DNA of 64,000 nt from Helcococcus bovis (GTDB taxonomy: Bacteria > Bacillota > Clostridia > Tissierellales > Peptoniphilaceae): the NCBI RefSeq assembly GCF_046035435.1, contig NZ_JBFNFH010000003.1; one strand, given 5' to 3'. Below the pieces are notes generated by a model. The model was not told where the DNA came from. It saw nothing but the letters and a program-made list of their open reading frames with translations, and did no database searches. A program made the translations under genes and the position numbers. Shown here piece by piece: positions 44,280 to 53,882 of the stretch (its first letter is position 1; every line of letters begins with the position of its first letter).

Positions 44280-45497
44280 ATGGATAATATAACAAATGAA
44301 GAATTTATGGAACAAGTAGAAGAAAGTATGGTAAAGATTTACCCAAAAGATATTGTAAAGGGTACAATCATTAATGTTAAAGAGGATGAAGTTTTTGTTG
44401 ACATTAAATACCGTTATGATGGAATTGTAAAAAAAGACGAAATGTCTGAAGAAGAAGCAGCAGATCCATTAAAATCATTTTCAGTTGGTGATGAAATTGA
44501 TGTATATGTAATCAAGTTAGATGATGGTGAAGGAAATGTATCATTATCAACAAGCAGAGTTGAAGGATTAAAAAACTGGAAAAAATTATTAGAAGTGTTT
44601 GAAAATGGTGAAGTAGTAAAAGCTTCAGTAAAAGGTTCAAATTCAGGTGGATTAGTTGTTAAAGTTATGGGAATAAATGGTTTTATTCCTGCATCACAAA
44701 TCACTACTTATTTTGTAAAAAACTTTACTCAATATGAAGGACAAGACTTAGATGCAAGAATTTTAAGTATCGATGAAAAGAAAAAGAGAGTTGTATTATC
44801 AAGTCGTGTATTGCAAGAAGAAAAATTAGATACAGTATGGGAAAAATTAATTCCTGATGCAATTGTAACTGGTAAAGTAGTTCGTATGGTTGACTTTGGT
44901 GCATTTATTGATCTAGGTGGAGTTGACGGATTAGTTCATGTTTCAGATATTTCTTGGGATAGAGTAACAAAACCATCAGAAGTTTTAGAAGTTGGGCAAG
45001 AAGTTGAAGTTAAAATCTTAAAGGCTAATAGAGAAAAAGGTAGAGTATCATTAGGAATCAAACAATTAACAGAAAAACCTTTTGATTTATTTGTTAAAAA
45101 TCACAAAGCTGGTGATGTTTTAACAGGTGAAGTTGTAAACTTATTAGACTTTGGTGCTTTCTTAAAATTAGAAGAAGGTGTAGAAGGTTTAGTTCACGTT
45201 TCTCAAATAAGTAATGAACATGTTGAAAAGCCATCTGATGTATTAAATATTGGGGATAAATTAGAAGTTAAAATATTAGAAATTGATACAGAAAATCAAA
45301 GAATTTCTTTAAGTAAAAGAGCTTTAATGGAACCAAAACAAACTGTAAAAAAAGAAAATAAAGAAGTTTCTGAAAAAACAAACAGTAAACCAAAAAATGA
45401 ATCAAAGAAAACAGTAAAATCTGAAGAACCAAAAGAAGATAACTCATTTGGATCAAATTTAGGTGATTTACTTGATAATTTGAATTTAGAAGACTAA
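44280..45497 (+). CDS. rpsA: S1 RNA-binding protein (ribosomal protein S1 homologue)
   Basis: 405 residues with four S1 domains at about 18-90, 105-172, 193-262 and 278-348; the third and fourth are the canonical type (VDFGAFIDLGGVDGLVHVSD and LDFGAFLKLEEGVEGLVHVS). A low-complexity Lys/Glu/Ser tail of 55 residues ends with GDLLDNLNLED. Like other Gram-positive S1 homologues it is shorter than the six-domain enterobacterial protein. It stands after cmk-plsC, the usual place. Own promoter and terminator. Confidence 0.93.
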   Translation: MDNITNEEFMEQVEESMVKIYPKDIVKGTIINVKEDEVFVDIKYRYDGIVKKDEMSEEEAADPLKSFSVGDEIDVYVIKLDDGEGNVSLSTSRVEGLKNWKKLLEVFENGEVVKASVKGSNSGGLVVKVMGINGFIPASQITTYFVKNFTQYEGQDLDARILSIDEKKKRVVLSSRVLQEEKLDTVWEKLIPDAIVTGKVVRMVDFGAFIDLGGVDGLVHVSDISWDRVTKPSEVLEVGQEVEVKILKANREKGRVSLGIKQLTEKPFDLFVKNHKAGDVLTGEVVNLLDFGAFLKLEEGVEGLVHVSQISNEHVEKPSDVLNIGDKLEVKILEIDTENQRISLSKRALMEPKQTVKKENKEVSEKTNSKPKNESKKTVKSEEPKEDNSFGSNLGDLLDNLNLED

Positions 45498-45508
45498 GAT
45501 TTTTTGCA

Positions 45509-45533
45509 AGAGGGATAATATCCCTCTTTTTTT
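45509..45533 (+). terminator. Terminator after rpsA
   Basis: AGAGGGAT (45509-45516) and ATCCCTCT (45520-45527) form an 8-bp stem with a 3-base loop, followed by a T run. Confidence 0.88.
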
Positions 45534-45545
45534 ATTTAAGGAGAT

Positions 45546-46484
45546 ATGATGAATAAAATTATAAAGAATAGATTTAGTGCGTATTTACTAGCTATTTTAT
45601 GTATGTTTTTGTGGGGATCAGCATTTCCTACTATTAAAACTACTTATAAAATATTAAATATTGGAGCAAATGATTATTTTTCAATGATATATGTTGCGGG
45701 ATTAAGATTTTTCCTAGCTGGATTAATTGTTCTTATTTTAATGTCATTTTTTGATAGAAAGAATATGGTACAGTTAAAGACAAACTTTTTATTTTTATTA
45801 AAAATTGGTTTAATTGTAATTTCATTTGGATATTTATTTTTTTATATTGGAACAGGAAATACATCTGGAATGAAGTCATCTTTATTAACATCTTCATCAA
45901 CTTTTTTAGTTGTAATATTATCACATTACTTATTAAATGATGAAGACTTTAATAAATTTAAGCTTTTAGCAATTATATTAGGAATTTCAGGAGTTATTTT
46001 CTCCAATATTAACAAAGAATTTAATTTTAGCTTTACATTCTTAGGAGAAGGATTTTTAGTTATTAACGCATTATTAAGCTCATATGGAACAATATTTGTT
46101 AAAAAATATGGCAAAAATATTTCACCATTTGCTACAGCTTCAGGTCAATTTTTATATGGTTCAATATTATTAATTATTGTTGGATACTTTGGCCATGAAA
46201 AAGCTCTTCATTTTAATTATCAAGCTATTGCATTGATTTTATATGGTGGAATAATTTCTTCAGTTGCATTCACACTGTGGTATTTTATTTTAAGAGAATA
46301 TAAAGCAAGTGAAATATCATTTTTAAGACTTTTTATTCCATTTTTTGGCACTGCATTGAGTGCATTAATTTTAGGAGAAAAATTAAATTTAGGAATACTT
46401 ATTGGGTTAATTTTAGTTATTTTTGGTATAATAATTATAAATAAATCTACTGAATTAAATAAATTAACTACAGGTGAAAAATGA
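45546..46484 (+). CDS. EamA/DMT-family transporter
   Basis: 312 residues with about ten membrane helices in two EamA repeats; typical segments are LCMFLWGSAFPTIKTTYKIL, SSSTFLVVILSHYLLNDEDF and a second repeat with FLRLFIPFFGTALSALILGE. Drug/metabolite transporter superfamily exporter, substrate unknown. AAGGAGAT precedes ATG 45546; ATG 45549 is an alternative. Its stop overlaps mutS (ATGA), so it probably shares a transcript with the mismatch-repair genes. Confidence 0.92.
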   Translation: MMNKIIKNRFSAYLLAILCMFLWGSAFPTIKTTYKILNIGANDYFSMIYVAGLRFFLAGLIVLILMSFFDRKNMVQLKTNFLFLLKIGLIVISFGYLFFYIGTGNTSGMKSSLLTSSSTFLVVILSHYLLNDEDFNKFKLLAIILGISGVIFSNINKEFNFSFTFLGEGFLVINALLSSYGTIFVKKYGKNISPFATASGQFLYGSILLIIVGYFGHEKALHFNYQAIALILYGGIISSVAFTLWYFILREYKASEISFLRLFIPFFGTALSALILGEKLNLGILIGLILVIFGIIIINKSTELNKLTTGEK

Positions 46485-49087
46485 AAAATATAGATATAAA
46501 TAAATTAACTCCAATGATGCAACAATACATGAATATTAAGCTTAAAAACATGGATAAAATTCTTTTTTATAGACTAGGAGATTTTTATGAAATGTTTTTT
46601 GATGATGCAATAATTGCGGCAAAAGAATTGGAATTAGTTTTAACAGGTAGAGATTGTGGTTTAGATGAAAAAGCTCCAATGTGTGGAGTGCCTTATCATG
46701 CTGCAAATTCATATATAAACAGATTGGTTGATAAAGGCTATAAGATTGCAATTGTAGAACAGGTTGAGGATCCTAGTCAAGCTAAAGGGATCGTTGATAG
46801 ACAAATTGTAAAAATAATATCACCAGGCACTTTGCTAGATTTAGAAGGTAAAGAAAATTATAATAATTTTATTGCTAGTATATTTTTTAAAGACAATTCT
46901 GTAGGAATATCTTACATGGACATTACTACTGGAGAATTTAATACTACTGAAATTCTTAACAAAGAAAATATAGAAAGATATATAATTGACTTTATTTCAA
47001 AAGTAAATCCAAGAGAAATTATTTTAAACGAACAAATCAAATTTAAGTCTTTTAATGACTTTATTGAAAATAATAATATTTATATATCATATATAGAGTA
47101 TAAAGAGTTAAATTTAAGACATATAATTAGTTATATAAATTCTAAAGTTAAAAATTTCAGTAATAAATTATTCAAAAATAAGATATTTACACTTATATCA
47201 TCGTATATACTATTGGATTATATATATTTATATCATGATAAAGAATTATCTCATATTAATAATCTAAATTATATTAATTATACAAATTTTCTGATGATTG
47301 ATGCTAATACAAGAGATAATCTTGAAATTCATAAAAATTTAAATGATGGTACTAGAAAAAATTCTTTACTTAATATTATTGATTTTGCAAGTACTCCAAT
47401 GGGATCTAGAAAAATTAATTCTTGGTTAGAATTTCCATTGATAAATAAAAATGATATAAATTATAGATTGGATATTGTTAATTACCTTGTAAGTAATTTT
47501 CAAAAATCAACTGAATTAGAAAATATACTTAAAGATATATATGATTTAGAAAGAATTTTAAGTAAAATAGCATATCAAAATGCAAATACTAAAGATTTAT
47601 TGATATTAAAAAGATCTTTAGAGAAATTACCTAATTTAAAGCATTTCTTGATAAATTCTGATTTTGTTGAATTTACTAATTTATCTCAAAAATTTGATGA
47701 TTTAGTTGATATTTACGATCTAATTAATAAATCAATAAAAGAAGATGCACCAATTCAAATTACTGAAGGTGGGATAATAAAAGACGGATATAATGAATAT
47801 TTAGATTCAATTAAGAAAAATTCTATTATTGGTGAAAAAAAATTACTAGAGTATGAAATATCAGAAAGAGAAAGAACTGGTATAAATAAACTTAAGGTTT
47901 CATATAACAAAAATATTGGATATTTTATAGAATTAACAAAGTCAAATATTGATAAAGCACCATCAAATTATATAAGAAGACAGACGTTGAAAAATGCTGA
48001 AAGATATATAACAAATGAACTTAATGATATATCGGATATGATATTAGAGGGACAAACAGATACTATTAATTTGGAATATAAGCTATTTACTGAAATAAGG
48101 GATTATATTTCAAATAATTCCACAAGAATTAAAAATGTAACTGAATTAATTTCCGTAATTGATGCATTAAATTCATTTGCTCAAATATCAGTTAAAAACA
48201 ATTATTGTAGACCAATATTTAATGATGAAAATTATATCTATATAAAAGATGGTAGGCATCCAGTTATTGAACAAAATTTAGGATTTGAAAATTTTATTTC
48301 TAATGATACTTTAATTGGAAAAAAGAATAAAACAGTACAAATCATAACTGGACCAAATATGGCTGGTAAATCAACATATATGAGACAGACTGCATTAATT
48401 TTGATTCTAGCACAAATAGGATGTTTTGTACCAGCATCAGCATGTGATATTTCTATTTCAGATGCAATATTTACAAGGATAGGTGCATCAGATAATCTGT
48501 CAAAAGGTGATTCAACATTTATGGTAGAAATGAAAGAAATGTCAAATATAATAAAAAATGCAACAAAGAATAGTTTTGTTATATTAGATGAAGTCGGTAG
48601 GGGAACAAGTACAAATGATGGGTTTAGCATTGCAAAATCAATATTAGAATATATTGTTAAAAATATTAATTGTAAAACATTATTTGCAACACATTACCAT
48701 GAATTAACAGATTTAGAGGATGAATATACTAGTATTGAAAATTTAAAAGTTAAAATACATGAAGAAAATAATAATATTGTATTTTTAAGAAAAATAGTTA
48801 AAGGAAAAACTGATAAATCATATGGTATAGAAGTAGCAAAATTATCTGGTTTACCTGATGAAATTTTATTTAGAGCTAATGTAATCTTAAAACAATTAGA
48901 TAATGTATCAAAAGAAACACAGTTAAGTTTTAATATAGATAATAAAGAAGATAATCAAAAACAAATTGAAAGAGAAATATTTTTAAGTGAATTAAGCTCA
49001 ATACAAATAGATAATGTTACACCTATTGATTCATTAAAATTATTAAATGACTTTATAGAAAAAGCTAAGGATTTATTAAATGATTAA
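46481..49087 (+). CDS. mutS: DNA mismatch repair protein MutS
   Basis: 868 residues, standard MutS1 length. The mismatch-reading motif is in MDKILFYRLGDFYEMFFDDA (the F-x-E of the wedge); the ATPase has Walker A TGPNMAGKSTYMRQ, the signature DNLSKGDSTFMVEM, Walker B SFVILDEVGRGTSTNDG and the FATHYHEL switch. A C-terminal dimerisation tail is present. Overlaps mutL by 8 bp. Confidence 0.97.
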   Translation: MKNIDINKLTPMMQQYMNIKLKNMDKILFYRLGDFYEMFFDDAIIAAKELELVLTGRDCGLDEKAPMCGVPYHAANSYINRLVDKGYKIAIVEQVEDPSQAKGIVDRQIVKIISPGTLLDLEGKENYNNFIASIFFKDNSVGISYMDITTGEFNTTEILNKENIERYIIDFISKVNPREIILNEQIKFKSFNDFIENNNIYISYIEYKELNLRHIISYINSKVKNFSNKLFKNKIFTLISSYILLDYIYLYHDKELSHINNLNYINYTNFLMIDANTRDNLEIHKNLNDGTRKNSLLNIIDFASTPMGSRKINSWLEFPLINKNDINYRLDIVNYLVSNFQKSTELENILKDIYDLERILSKIAYQNANTKDLLILKRSLEKLPNLKHFLINSDFVEFTNLSQKFDDLVDIYDLINKSIKEDAPIQITEGGIIKDGYNEYLDSIKKNSIIGEKKLLEYEISERERTGINKLKVSYNKNIGYFIELTKSNIDKAPSNYIRRQTLKNAERYITNELNDISDMILEGQTDTINLEYKLFTEIRDYISNNSTRIKNVTELISVIDALNSFAQISVKNNYCRPIFNDENYIYIKDGRHPVIEQNLGFENFISNDTLIGKKNKTVQIITGPNMAGKSTYMRQTALILILAQIGCFVPASACDISISDAIFTRIGASDNLSKGDSTFMVEMKEMSNIIKNATKNSFVILDEVGRGTSTNDGFSIAKSILEYIVKNINCKTLFATHYHELTDLEDEYTSIENLKVKIHEENNNIVFLRKIVKGKTDKSYGIEVAKLSGLPDEILFRANVILKQLDNVSKETQLSFNIDNKEDNQKQIEREIFLSELSSIQIDNVTPIDSLKLLNDFIEKAKDLLND

Positions 49088-50918
49088 AATATTAAGTGAA
49101 GATACAATACAAAAAATTGCTGCTGGTGAAGTAATTGAACGACCAGCTTCTATAATAAAAGAATTAGTAGAAAATTCAATTGATGCAAAATCAACAAATA
49201 TAATAGTTGAAATTAAAAATGGTGGTAAATCATATATTAAAGTTTCAGATAATGGAAGTGGTATACATCGTGATGAGATAGAAACTGCTTTTTTAAGACA
49301 TGCTACTTCAAAAATCAATGATTTCAATGACTTATACAATATTTTTTCCATGGGTTTTAGAGGAGAAGCATTAGCCTCAATAATTTCAGTATCTAAGCTA
49401 ACAATAAGATCTAAAACATCACACGAAGATCTAGGTACAGAATTAATTTATGATAACAATAAATTAATTAAAAAAAATAATATAGGTATGAATAAAGGCA
49501 CAATAATTGAAGTATTTGATCTATTTAAATATATTCCTGTAAGGCAAAAATTTTTAAGTAGTGATATTACTGAAACAAATAAAATAACGCATTTAATGTA
49601 CAGTTTTGCAATTGGAAATCCAAATATATCATTTACATATATTAGAGACAATAAAGAAGTATTTAAGACTCTAAATACTCAAAATGAAAAAATAAATTTA
49701 CAAATTTTATTTGGTAATGATTTTATTGACAACTATATTAAATTAAATACAAAATCTGAAAATTATAGCGTTGAAGCAATTTTATCAAATAATAAGTATT
49801 ATAAAGGTAATAGAAGCATGCAGTATATTTATGTTAATGGTAGATATATTGTAAATGATTCTATAACAAATGCTATTGAATCATGTTATTATAATTTAAT
49901 ACCTAATGGACGTTTTCCACTATTTAAAATCGATATTAAAGTAGATCCAAAACTTATAGATATAAATATTCATCCTAATAAACAAAAAATTAAATTTACA
50001 TTTGGAGATGAATTAATTGATTTATTAAAGAAAAATATAACTGAAGCATTATATGTATCTGATAAACCTAAAATTATTGAAATAAATGATGAGAAAGAAG
50101 ATACTACAATTAATTTTCATAAATTAAATCAAGGAGATGGATACAAAAAGATTTTAGATTTATATAAATCTGAAAAAAATAAAAACAATGAAGAAGATTT
50201 ATACACTAAAAATAGTAATATTATATCTAAAGAAACTGAAAATACATATGTTTTTACTGATATTTCAAGCAATACTAATGATTTATTTAATAATAAATTA
50301 GTAGAAAAAAAAGATAATATTAGTAGTAATCAAGTTGAAATAGAAAATATACAAATTAAAATAGATTTAGATACTGTAGAATTTAATACAATACTTTTCA
50401 ATAAATTTTTAGTTTTTAATAAGATAGATAGCAACTCAATTATTATTATAGATATTGACTACGCAAATCAAAGAATTATTTATGATAGAGAAAATAAGAA
50501 TAACAGTAAATTATCACAAAATTTACTTGAGCCAATTGTCTTAAATCTTACTAAAAAGGAAATAGATACATTTGAATTTCATTATGACAAATTCAAAGAA
50601 TTAGGTTATGATGTTGATTTATTTAGTGATAATAGTGTTATAATACGATCTATTCCTTATTACTTAGATATTCCATCAACTAAGTCTGACTTTATGAATA
50701 TTTTAGATACTACAAATAATTTTGATGATAAAAAAGAAAATCATATACTAAAAAAGGCAATTTCTTTAGCATCACATAAATCTAAAAATTTGACAAAAAT
50801 AGAATCTAATTTGATGTATAAAGAACTATTGAATACAACTAACCCAAATACGTCACCTTCTGGTAAAGTAATTATATATGAATTAGACTATGATAATTTT
50901 TTAAGGATGTTAAAATAA
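49080..50918 (+). CDS. mutL: DNA mismatch repair protein MutL with degenerate endonuclease motifs
   Basis: 612 residues. The N-terminal GHKL ATPase is intact: VIERPASIIKELVENSIDAK, KVSDNGSGI and FSMGFRGEALASI. A long Asn/Lys-rich linker follows. In the C-terminal domain the usual endonuclease motif DQHAxxERxxYE is replaced by DIDYANQRIIYD (nucleotides 50451-50486, residues 458-469), and the usual CPHGRP-like zinc-site segment reads SPSGKV near residue 593; the ACH motif appears as ASH. The known metal ligands are thus largely lost. The protein probably still couples MutS to downstream repair but may not nick DNA. This is my own by-eye comparison. Confidence 0.93.
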   Translation: MIKILSEDTIQKIAAGEVIERPASIIKELVENSIDAKSTNIIVEIKNGGKSYIKVSDNGSGIHRDEIETAFLRHATSKINDFNDLYNIFSMGFRGEALASIISVSKLTIRSKTSHEDLGTELIYDNNKLIKKNNIGMNKGTIIEVFDLFKYIPVRQKFLSSDITETNKITHLMYSFAIGNPNISFTYIRDNKEVFKTLNTQNEKINLQILFGNDFIDNYIKLNTKSENYSVEAILSNNKYYKGNRSMQYIYVNGRYIVNDSITNAIESCYYNLIPNGRFPLFKIDIKVDPKLIDINIHPNKQKIKFTFGDELIDLLKKNITEALYVSDKPKIIEINDEKEDTTINFHKLNQGDGYKKILDLYKSEKNKNNEEDLYTKNSNIISKETENTYVFTDISSNTNDLFNNKLVEKKDNISSNQVEIENIQIKIDLDTVEFNTILFNKFLVFNKIDSNSIIIIDIDYANQRIIYDRENKNNSKLSQNLLEPIVLNLTKKEIDTFEFHYDKFKELGYDVDLFSDNSVIIRSIPYYLDIPSTKSDFMNILDTTNNFDDKKENHILKKAISLASHKSKNLTKIESNLMYKELLNTTNPNTSPSGKVIIYELDYDNFLRMLK

Positions 50919-51824
50919 ATGAAAAAAGTTATTATAATAGCTGGACCAACAGCTGTCGGAAAAACAAATTTAAGTATAAAACTTGCTAAAAAACTGAATA
51001 CAGAAATAATATCTGCTGACTCTATGCAAATATATAAAAAATTAGATATAGGTACAGCAAAGGTAACAAAGGAAGAAATGAATGGTATAAAACATTATAT
51101 GATTGATATAATTAATCCTGATGATAATTATTCCGTACAGCAATTTAAAAATGATGCATTAGATATAATTAATAAATTACATGATTCAAATAAAATACCC
51201 ATAATTGTTGGAGGCACAGGATTATATATTGATTCATTGACCCATGATTTTGACTTTGTAAATGTTAAACCAAATTATGATTTACGTAATAAATTAGAAA
51301 ATACATATGATAAAAATCCTGAAATATTATTAGATCAAGTACATCAAATTAGTGAGAAATATACAAATCTTACAATTAAAGATAAAAAGAAAATAATCAG
51401 AGCTATTGAGGTATATCAAGAATCTGGTAAAATATTAAGTTATGATAGAAAACAAAACTCTACAGATATAAAATATTATCTTTATGTATTAAATGATGAT
51501 AGAGAAGATTTATATAAAAGGATTAATTCTAGAGTAGATAAAATGATAGAAAAAGGATTAATAGAAGAAGTAAAATCTTTACTATTTAATGGATTAAAAC
51601 CAAATTCTCAATCAATGAAGGCAATAGGGTATAAGGAAGTATTACTTTATTTAAATGGTGAATATACGTTAAAATTTATGATTGAAAAGTTAAAACAAAA
51701 TTCAAGACATTATGCTAAAAGACAACTTACATGGTTTAGAAGAAATGAGTTAAGTAATTGGATTGATATTAAAGAAAAAAATACAGATGATATTGTTGAC
51801 TACATTATTAAAGATGTTTTATAA
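50919..51824 (+). CDS. miaA: tRNA dimethylallyltransferase
   Basis: 301 residues. P-loop IAGPTAVGKTNLSIKLAKKL, the substrate loop ISADSMQIYKKLDIGTAK, IVGGTGLYIDSLTHDF, and the C-terminal QSMKAIGYKEVLLYLNGE and YAKRQLTWFRR. It prenylates A37 of tRNAs reading U-starting codons. Starts directly after mutL; mutS-mutL-miaA is a conserved cluster. Confidence 0.96.
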   Translation: MKKVIIIAGPTAVGKTNLSIKLAKKLNTEIISADSMQIYKKLDIGTAKVTKEEMNGIKHYMIDIINPDDNYSVQQFKNDALDIINKLHDSNKIPIIVGGTGLYIDSLTHDFDFVNVKPNYDLRNKLENTYDKNPEILLDQVHQISEKYTNLTIKDKKKIIRAIEVYQESGKILSYDRKQNSTDIKYYLYVLNDDREDLYKRINSRVDKMIEKGLIEEVKSLLFNGLKPNSQSMKAIGYKEVLLYLNGEYTLKFMIEKLKQNSRHYAKRQLTWFRRNELSNWIDIKEKNTDDIVDYIIKDVL

Positions 51825-51869
51825 AAGAGCTTCAAAATATGATTTTATATATCATATTTTGAAGCTCTT
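51825..51869. terminator. Bidirectional terminator between miaA and the lipid kinase
   Basis: 18-bp perfect arms, AAGAGCTTCAAAATATGA (51825-51842) and its reverse complement (51852-51869), loop of nine bases; A-rich and T-rich flanks allow it to act on both strands. Confidence 0.9.
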
Positions 51870-51870
51870 A

Positions 51871-52803
51871 TTATTTTATAGTACATAAGTTTAGTGAATT
51901 TGGAATAATATTAAATTCTACTTCATTACAATTATATAAATTTCCATCTATTTCTCCAATTATAATAGAATTATCTTTTGAAGTAATTTTCCCAGAAATT
52001 ACTTTATAACTGTTACTTACAGGATTATTAACATGATTTTCATTTTTATATAATCTTAATAACTTAATTAATTTAAATGCATTTAAATAGTCAATAGTAT
52101 TTACATCAATAACCCCATCATTTAATAAAGCAAAAGGGGCAGGATTAAAACCTCCGCCATAAAATCTACCATTACATATTGCTGTTAGTATTAAATTTTT
52201 ACTTAGTACAATATTTTCTTTTGTATCTAAATTAAGATTTAACTCATATTTATATGATTTAATTTTATTAAAAGTAAAAATAATACCTAACATAAAAGAA
52301 AACTTACTTAAAATAGGAAATTTTTCTTTTATTTCTAAAGATTTAGCTAAAACAATACTATCATATCCAAATGAAAAAATATTTACACATAATTTATCAT
52401 TTATTTTTAATAAATCTACTTTGTCTATATCTACATTATCAAGCTTATTAATAATGTATGCATAAGAATTGTTATTGTAAATATATCTTGCAAAATCATT
52501 ACCTGTACCATTTGGAATAAGTAAAATACTAATTGAACTATTGCATCCAATTGCATTTACCGTCTCATTTAATGAGCCATCTCCACCAGCAATTATAATT
52601 AATGAATTATTATATTTATTTGAAAAATCAGTAGAAAATTTTGTGACAGAATCTTTATCTTGAGTTAGTTTTATTTCATATTTATTTCTGTCAAGTATAT
52701 TATTTAATTTATCACTTAGTAAATTGTAAATAGTTTTATAATTTCTTCCTTTAGTACTAACAATGACTAATACTTTATTAAATTCATTTAAATTCATAGA
52801 CAC
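51871..52803 (-). CDS. Diacylglycerol kinase-like lipid kinase (YegS/DagK family)
   Basis: 310 residues. N-terminal NAD/lipid kinase fold with IIAGGDGSLNETVNAIG and LLIPNGTGNDFARYI, and a C-terminal beta-rich domain with LTAICNGRFYGGGFNPAPFALLNDGVIDV. It probably phosphorylates diacylglycerol to return it to phospholipid synthesis. Minus strand, upstream of and probably separate from the yneA-like gene. The C-terminus is of usual length. Confidence 0.9.
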   Translation of the reverse strand: MSMNLNEFNKVLVIVSTKGRNYKTIYNLLSDKLNNILDRNKYEIKLTQDKDSVTKFSTDFSNKYNNSLIIIAGGDGSLNETVNAIGCNSSISILLIPNGTGNDFARYIYNNNSYAYIINKLDNVDIDKVDLLKINDKLCVNIFSFGYDSIVLAKSLEIKEKFPILSKFSFMLGIIFTFNKIKSYKYELNLNLDTKENIVLSKNLILTAICNGRFYGGGFNPAPFALLNDGVIDVNTIDYLNAFKLIKLLRLYKNENHVNNPVSNSYKVISGKITSKDNSIIIGEIDGNLYNCNEVEFNIIPNSLNLCTIK

Positions 52804-52847
52804 CTCTTAATTTATATTTTACCATAAATTTGAGATCTATATAATTA

Positions 52848-53141
52848 TTAATTAGGAATAAATAATTTAGTTCCTGGATGTATATTTGAGTTTGATAGTT
52901 TATTTAATTCTTTTATTTCATAAATAGTTTCACGAACATCTTTATCATAATTTAAATTTTTTGCAATATTCCATAGGGTATCACCATTTTTTACAATTAT
53001 ACTTTTTTGACTAAAAGCTTTACCTTCTACAATAACTTGTGTATTAAGTAATGTAAACATATATGTAAAAAGTACAGTTACCATAAATAATAAAACTAAG
53101 AATCTATTAAATTTTTTTCTATTTTTAATTTTGTATTTCAT
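52848..53141 (-). CDS. yneA: LysM-domain cell-division suppressor, YneA-like
   Basis: 97 residues. One N-terminal membrane segment (FNRFLVLLFMVTVLFTYMFTL) followed by a single LysM domain (IIVKNGDTLWNIAKNLNYDK, with IHPGTKLFIPN at the end). It is divergent from lexA with SOS boxes in its promoter, exactly the arrangement of yneA in other Firmicutes, where the product delays division during DNA damage. Family known, function here inferred from context. Confidence 0.85.
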   Translation of the reverse strand: MKYKIKNRKKFNRFLVLLFMVTVLFTYMFTLLNTQVIVEGKAFSQKSIIVKNGDTLWNIAKNLNYDKDVRETIYEIKELNKLSNSNIHPGTKLFIPN

Positions 53142-53152
53142 AATTCACCTCG

Positions 53153-53166
53153 CAAACATTTGTTCT
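53153..53166. promoter_or_regulatory. LexA-binding site 1 (SOS box)
   Basis: CAAACATTTGTTCT, close to the Gram-positive SOS consensus CGAACATATGTTCG. It lies just upstream of the yneA-like start codon, downstream of its promoter. Confidence 0.75.
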
Positions 53167-53172
53167 ATATTT

Positions 53173-53201
53173 AGAATAACAGAACAAATGTTCATTGTCA
53201 A
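53173..53201 (-). promoter_or_regulatory. Promoter of the yneA-like gene
   Basis: On the minus strand TTGACA (53201-53196), 17-bp spacer and TATTCT (53178-53173). The spacer is almost filled by SOS box 2, so LexA would block polymerase directly. Confidence 0.75.
53181..53194. promoter_or_regulatory. LexA-binding site 2 (SOS box)
   Basis: AGAACAAATGTTCA, a near-palindromic match to the SOS consensus, located between the -35 and -10 of the yneA-like promoter. Confidence 0.85.
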
Positions 53202-53208
53202 ATTTTTC

Positions 53209-53222
53209 CGAACATTTGTTTT
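53209..53222. promoter_or_regulatory. LexA-binding site 3 (SOS box)
   Basis: CGAACATTTGTTTT, overlapping the -35 element of the lexA promoter, as expected for autoregulation. Confidence 0.85.
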
Positions 53223-53244
53223 ATTTATTATTTTCTGGTATAAT
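53216..53244 (+). promoter_or_regulatory. lexA promoter
   Basis: TTGTTT (53216-53221), 17-bp spacer, TATAAT (53239-53244), about 26 bp upstream of the lexA start. The -35 lies within SOS box 3. Confidence 0.8.
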
Positions 53245-53270
53245 AAAATTAAAATATAAAAGGAGTATTT

Positions 53271-53882
53271 ATGTTAAACGACAGACAAATTAAAGTATTA
53301 AATTTTTTAATTGAATTTATTTCTACAAATCAATTTCCACCATCAGTTAGAGAAATACAAGCAAAAGTGGGGATTAAATCAACTTCTACAGTAAACAGTG
53401 ATCTCAATAAATTAAATGACTTAGGATATATAAAAAAGAATAATCAAACTAGTAGATCAATTGAGATATTAAAAGATGTAAATGGGGAAAGTACTCATAA
53501 AGAAGAAACTATTGATGTACCATTATTAGGGCAAGTTGCTGCTGGCACACCAATTCTTGCAGTAGAAGATGTAGATTCATTTTTTCCAATACCTGATTAC
53601 TATTCTAAATTTGGAGAATTGTTTATGCTTGAAATAAAAGGTGATTCAATGATCGAAGCAGGGATTCTCGATGGAGATAAAATTTTAGTTAAAAAGACAA
53701 ATTATGGTGATCATGGTGATATAATCGTTGCATTAATCGATGATTCTGCTACATGTAAGAGATTATATAAAAAAAATAATCAGGTAATGTTGATTCCAGA
53801 AAATTCTACAATGGAACCAATTATACCTGACAACTTACAAATACTCGGTAAAGTTATTTCTTTATTTAGAGAACACATTTAA
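53271..53882 (+). CDS. lexA: SOS repressor LexA
   Basis: 203 residues. N-terminal winged helix (QFPPSVREIQAKVGIKSTST), the self-cleavage site Ala91-Gly92 in GQVAAGTP, catalytic Ser126 in IKGDSMIEAGI and Lys163 in SATCKRLYK. It represses DNA-damage genes, including itself and the divergent yneA-like gene through the boxes upstream. AAGGAG precedes the ATG. Its end overlaps the convergent recombinase gene by 4 bp. Confidence 0.97.
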   Translation: MLNDRQIKVLNFLIEFISTNQFPPSVREIQAKVGIKSTSTVNSDLNKLNDLGYIKKNNQTSRSIEILKDVNGESTHKEETIDVPLLGQVAAGTPILAVEDVDSFFPIPDYYSKFGELFMLEIKGDSMIEAGILDGDKILVKKTNYGDHGDIIVALIDDSATCKRLYKKNNQVMLIPENSTMEPIIPDNLQILGKVISLFREHI

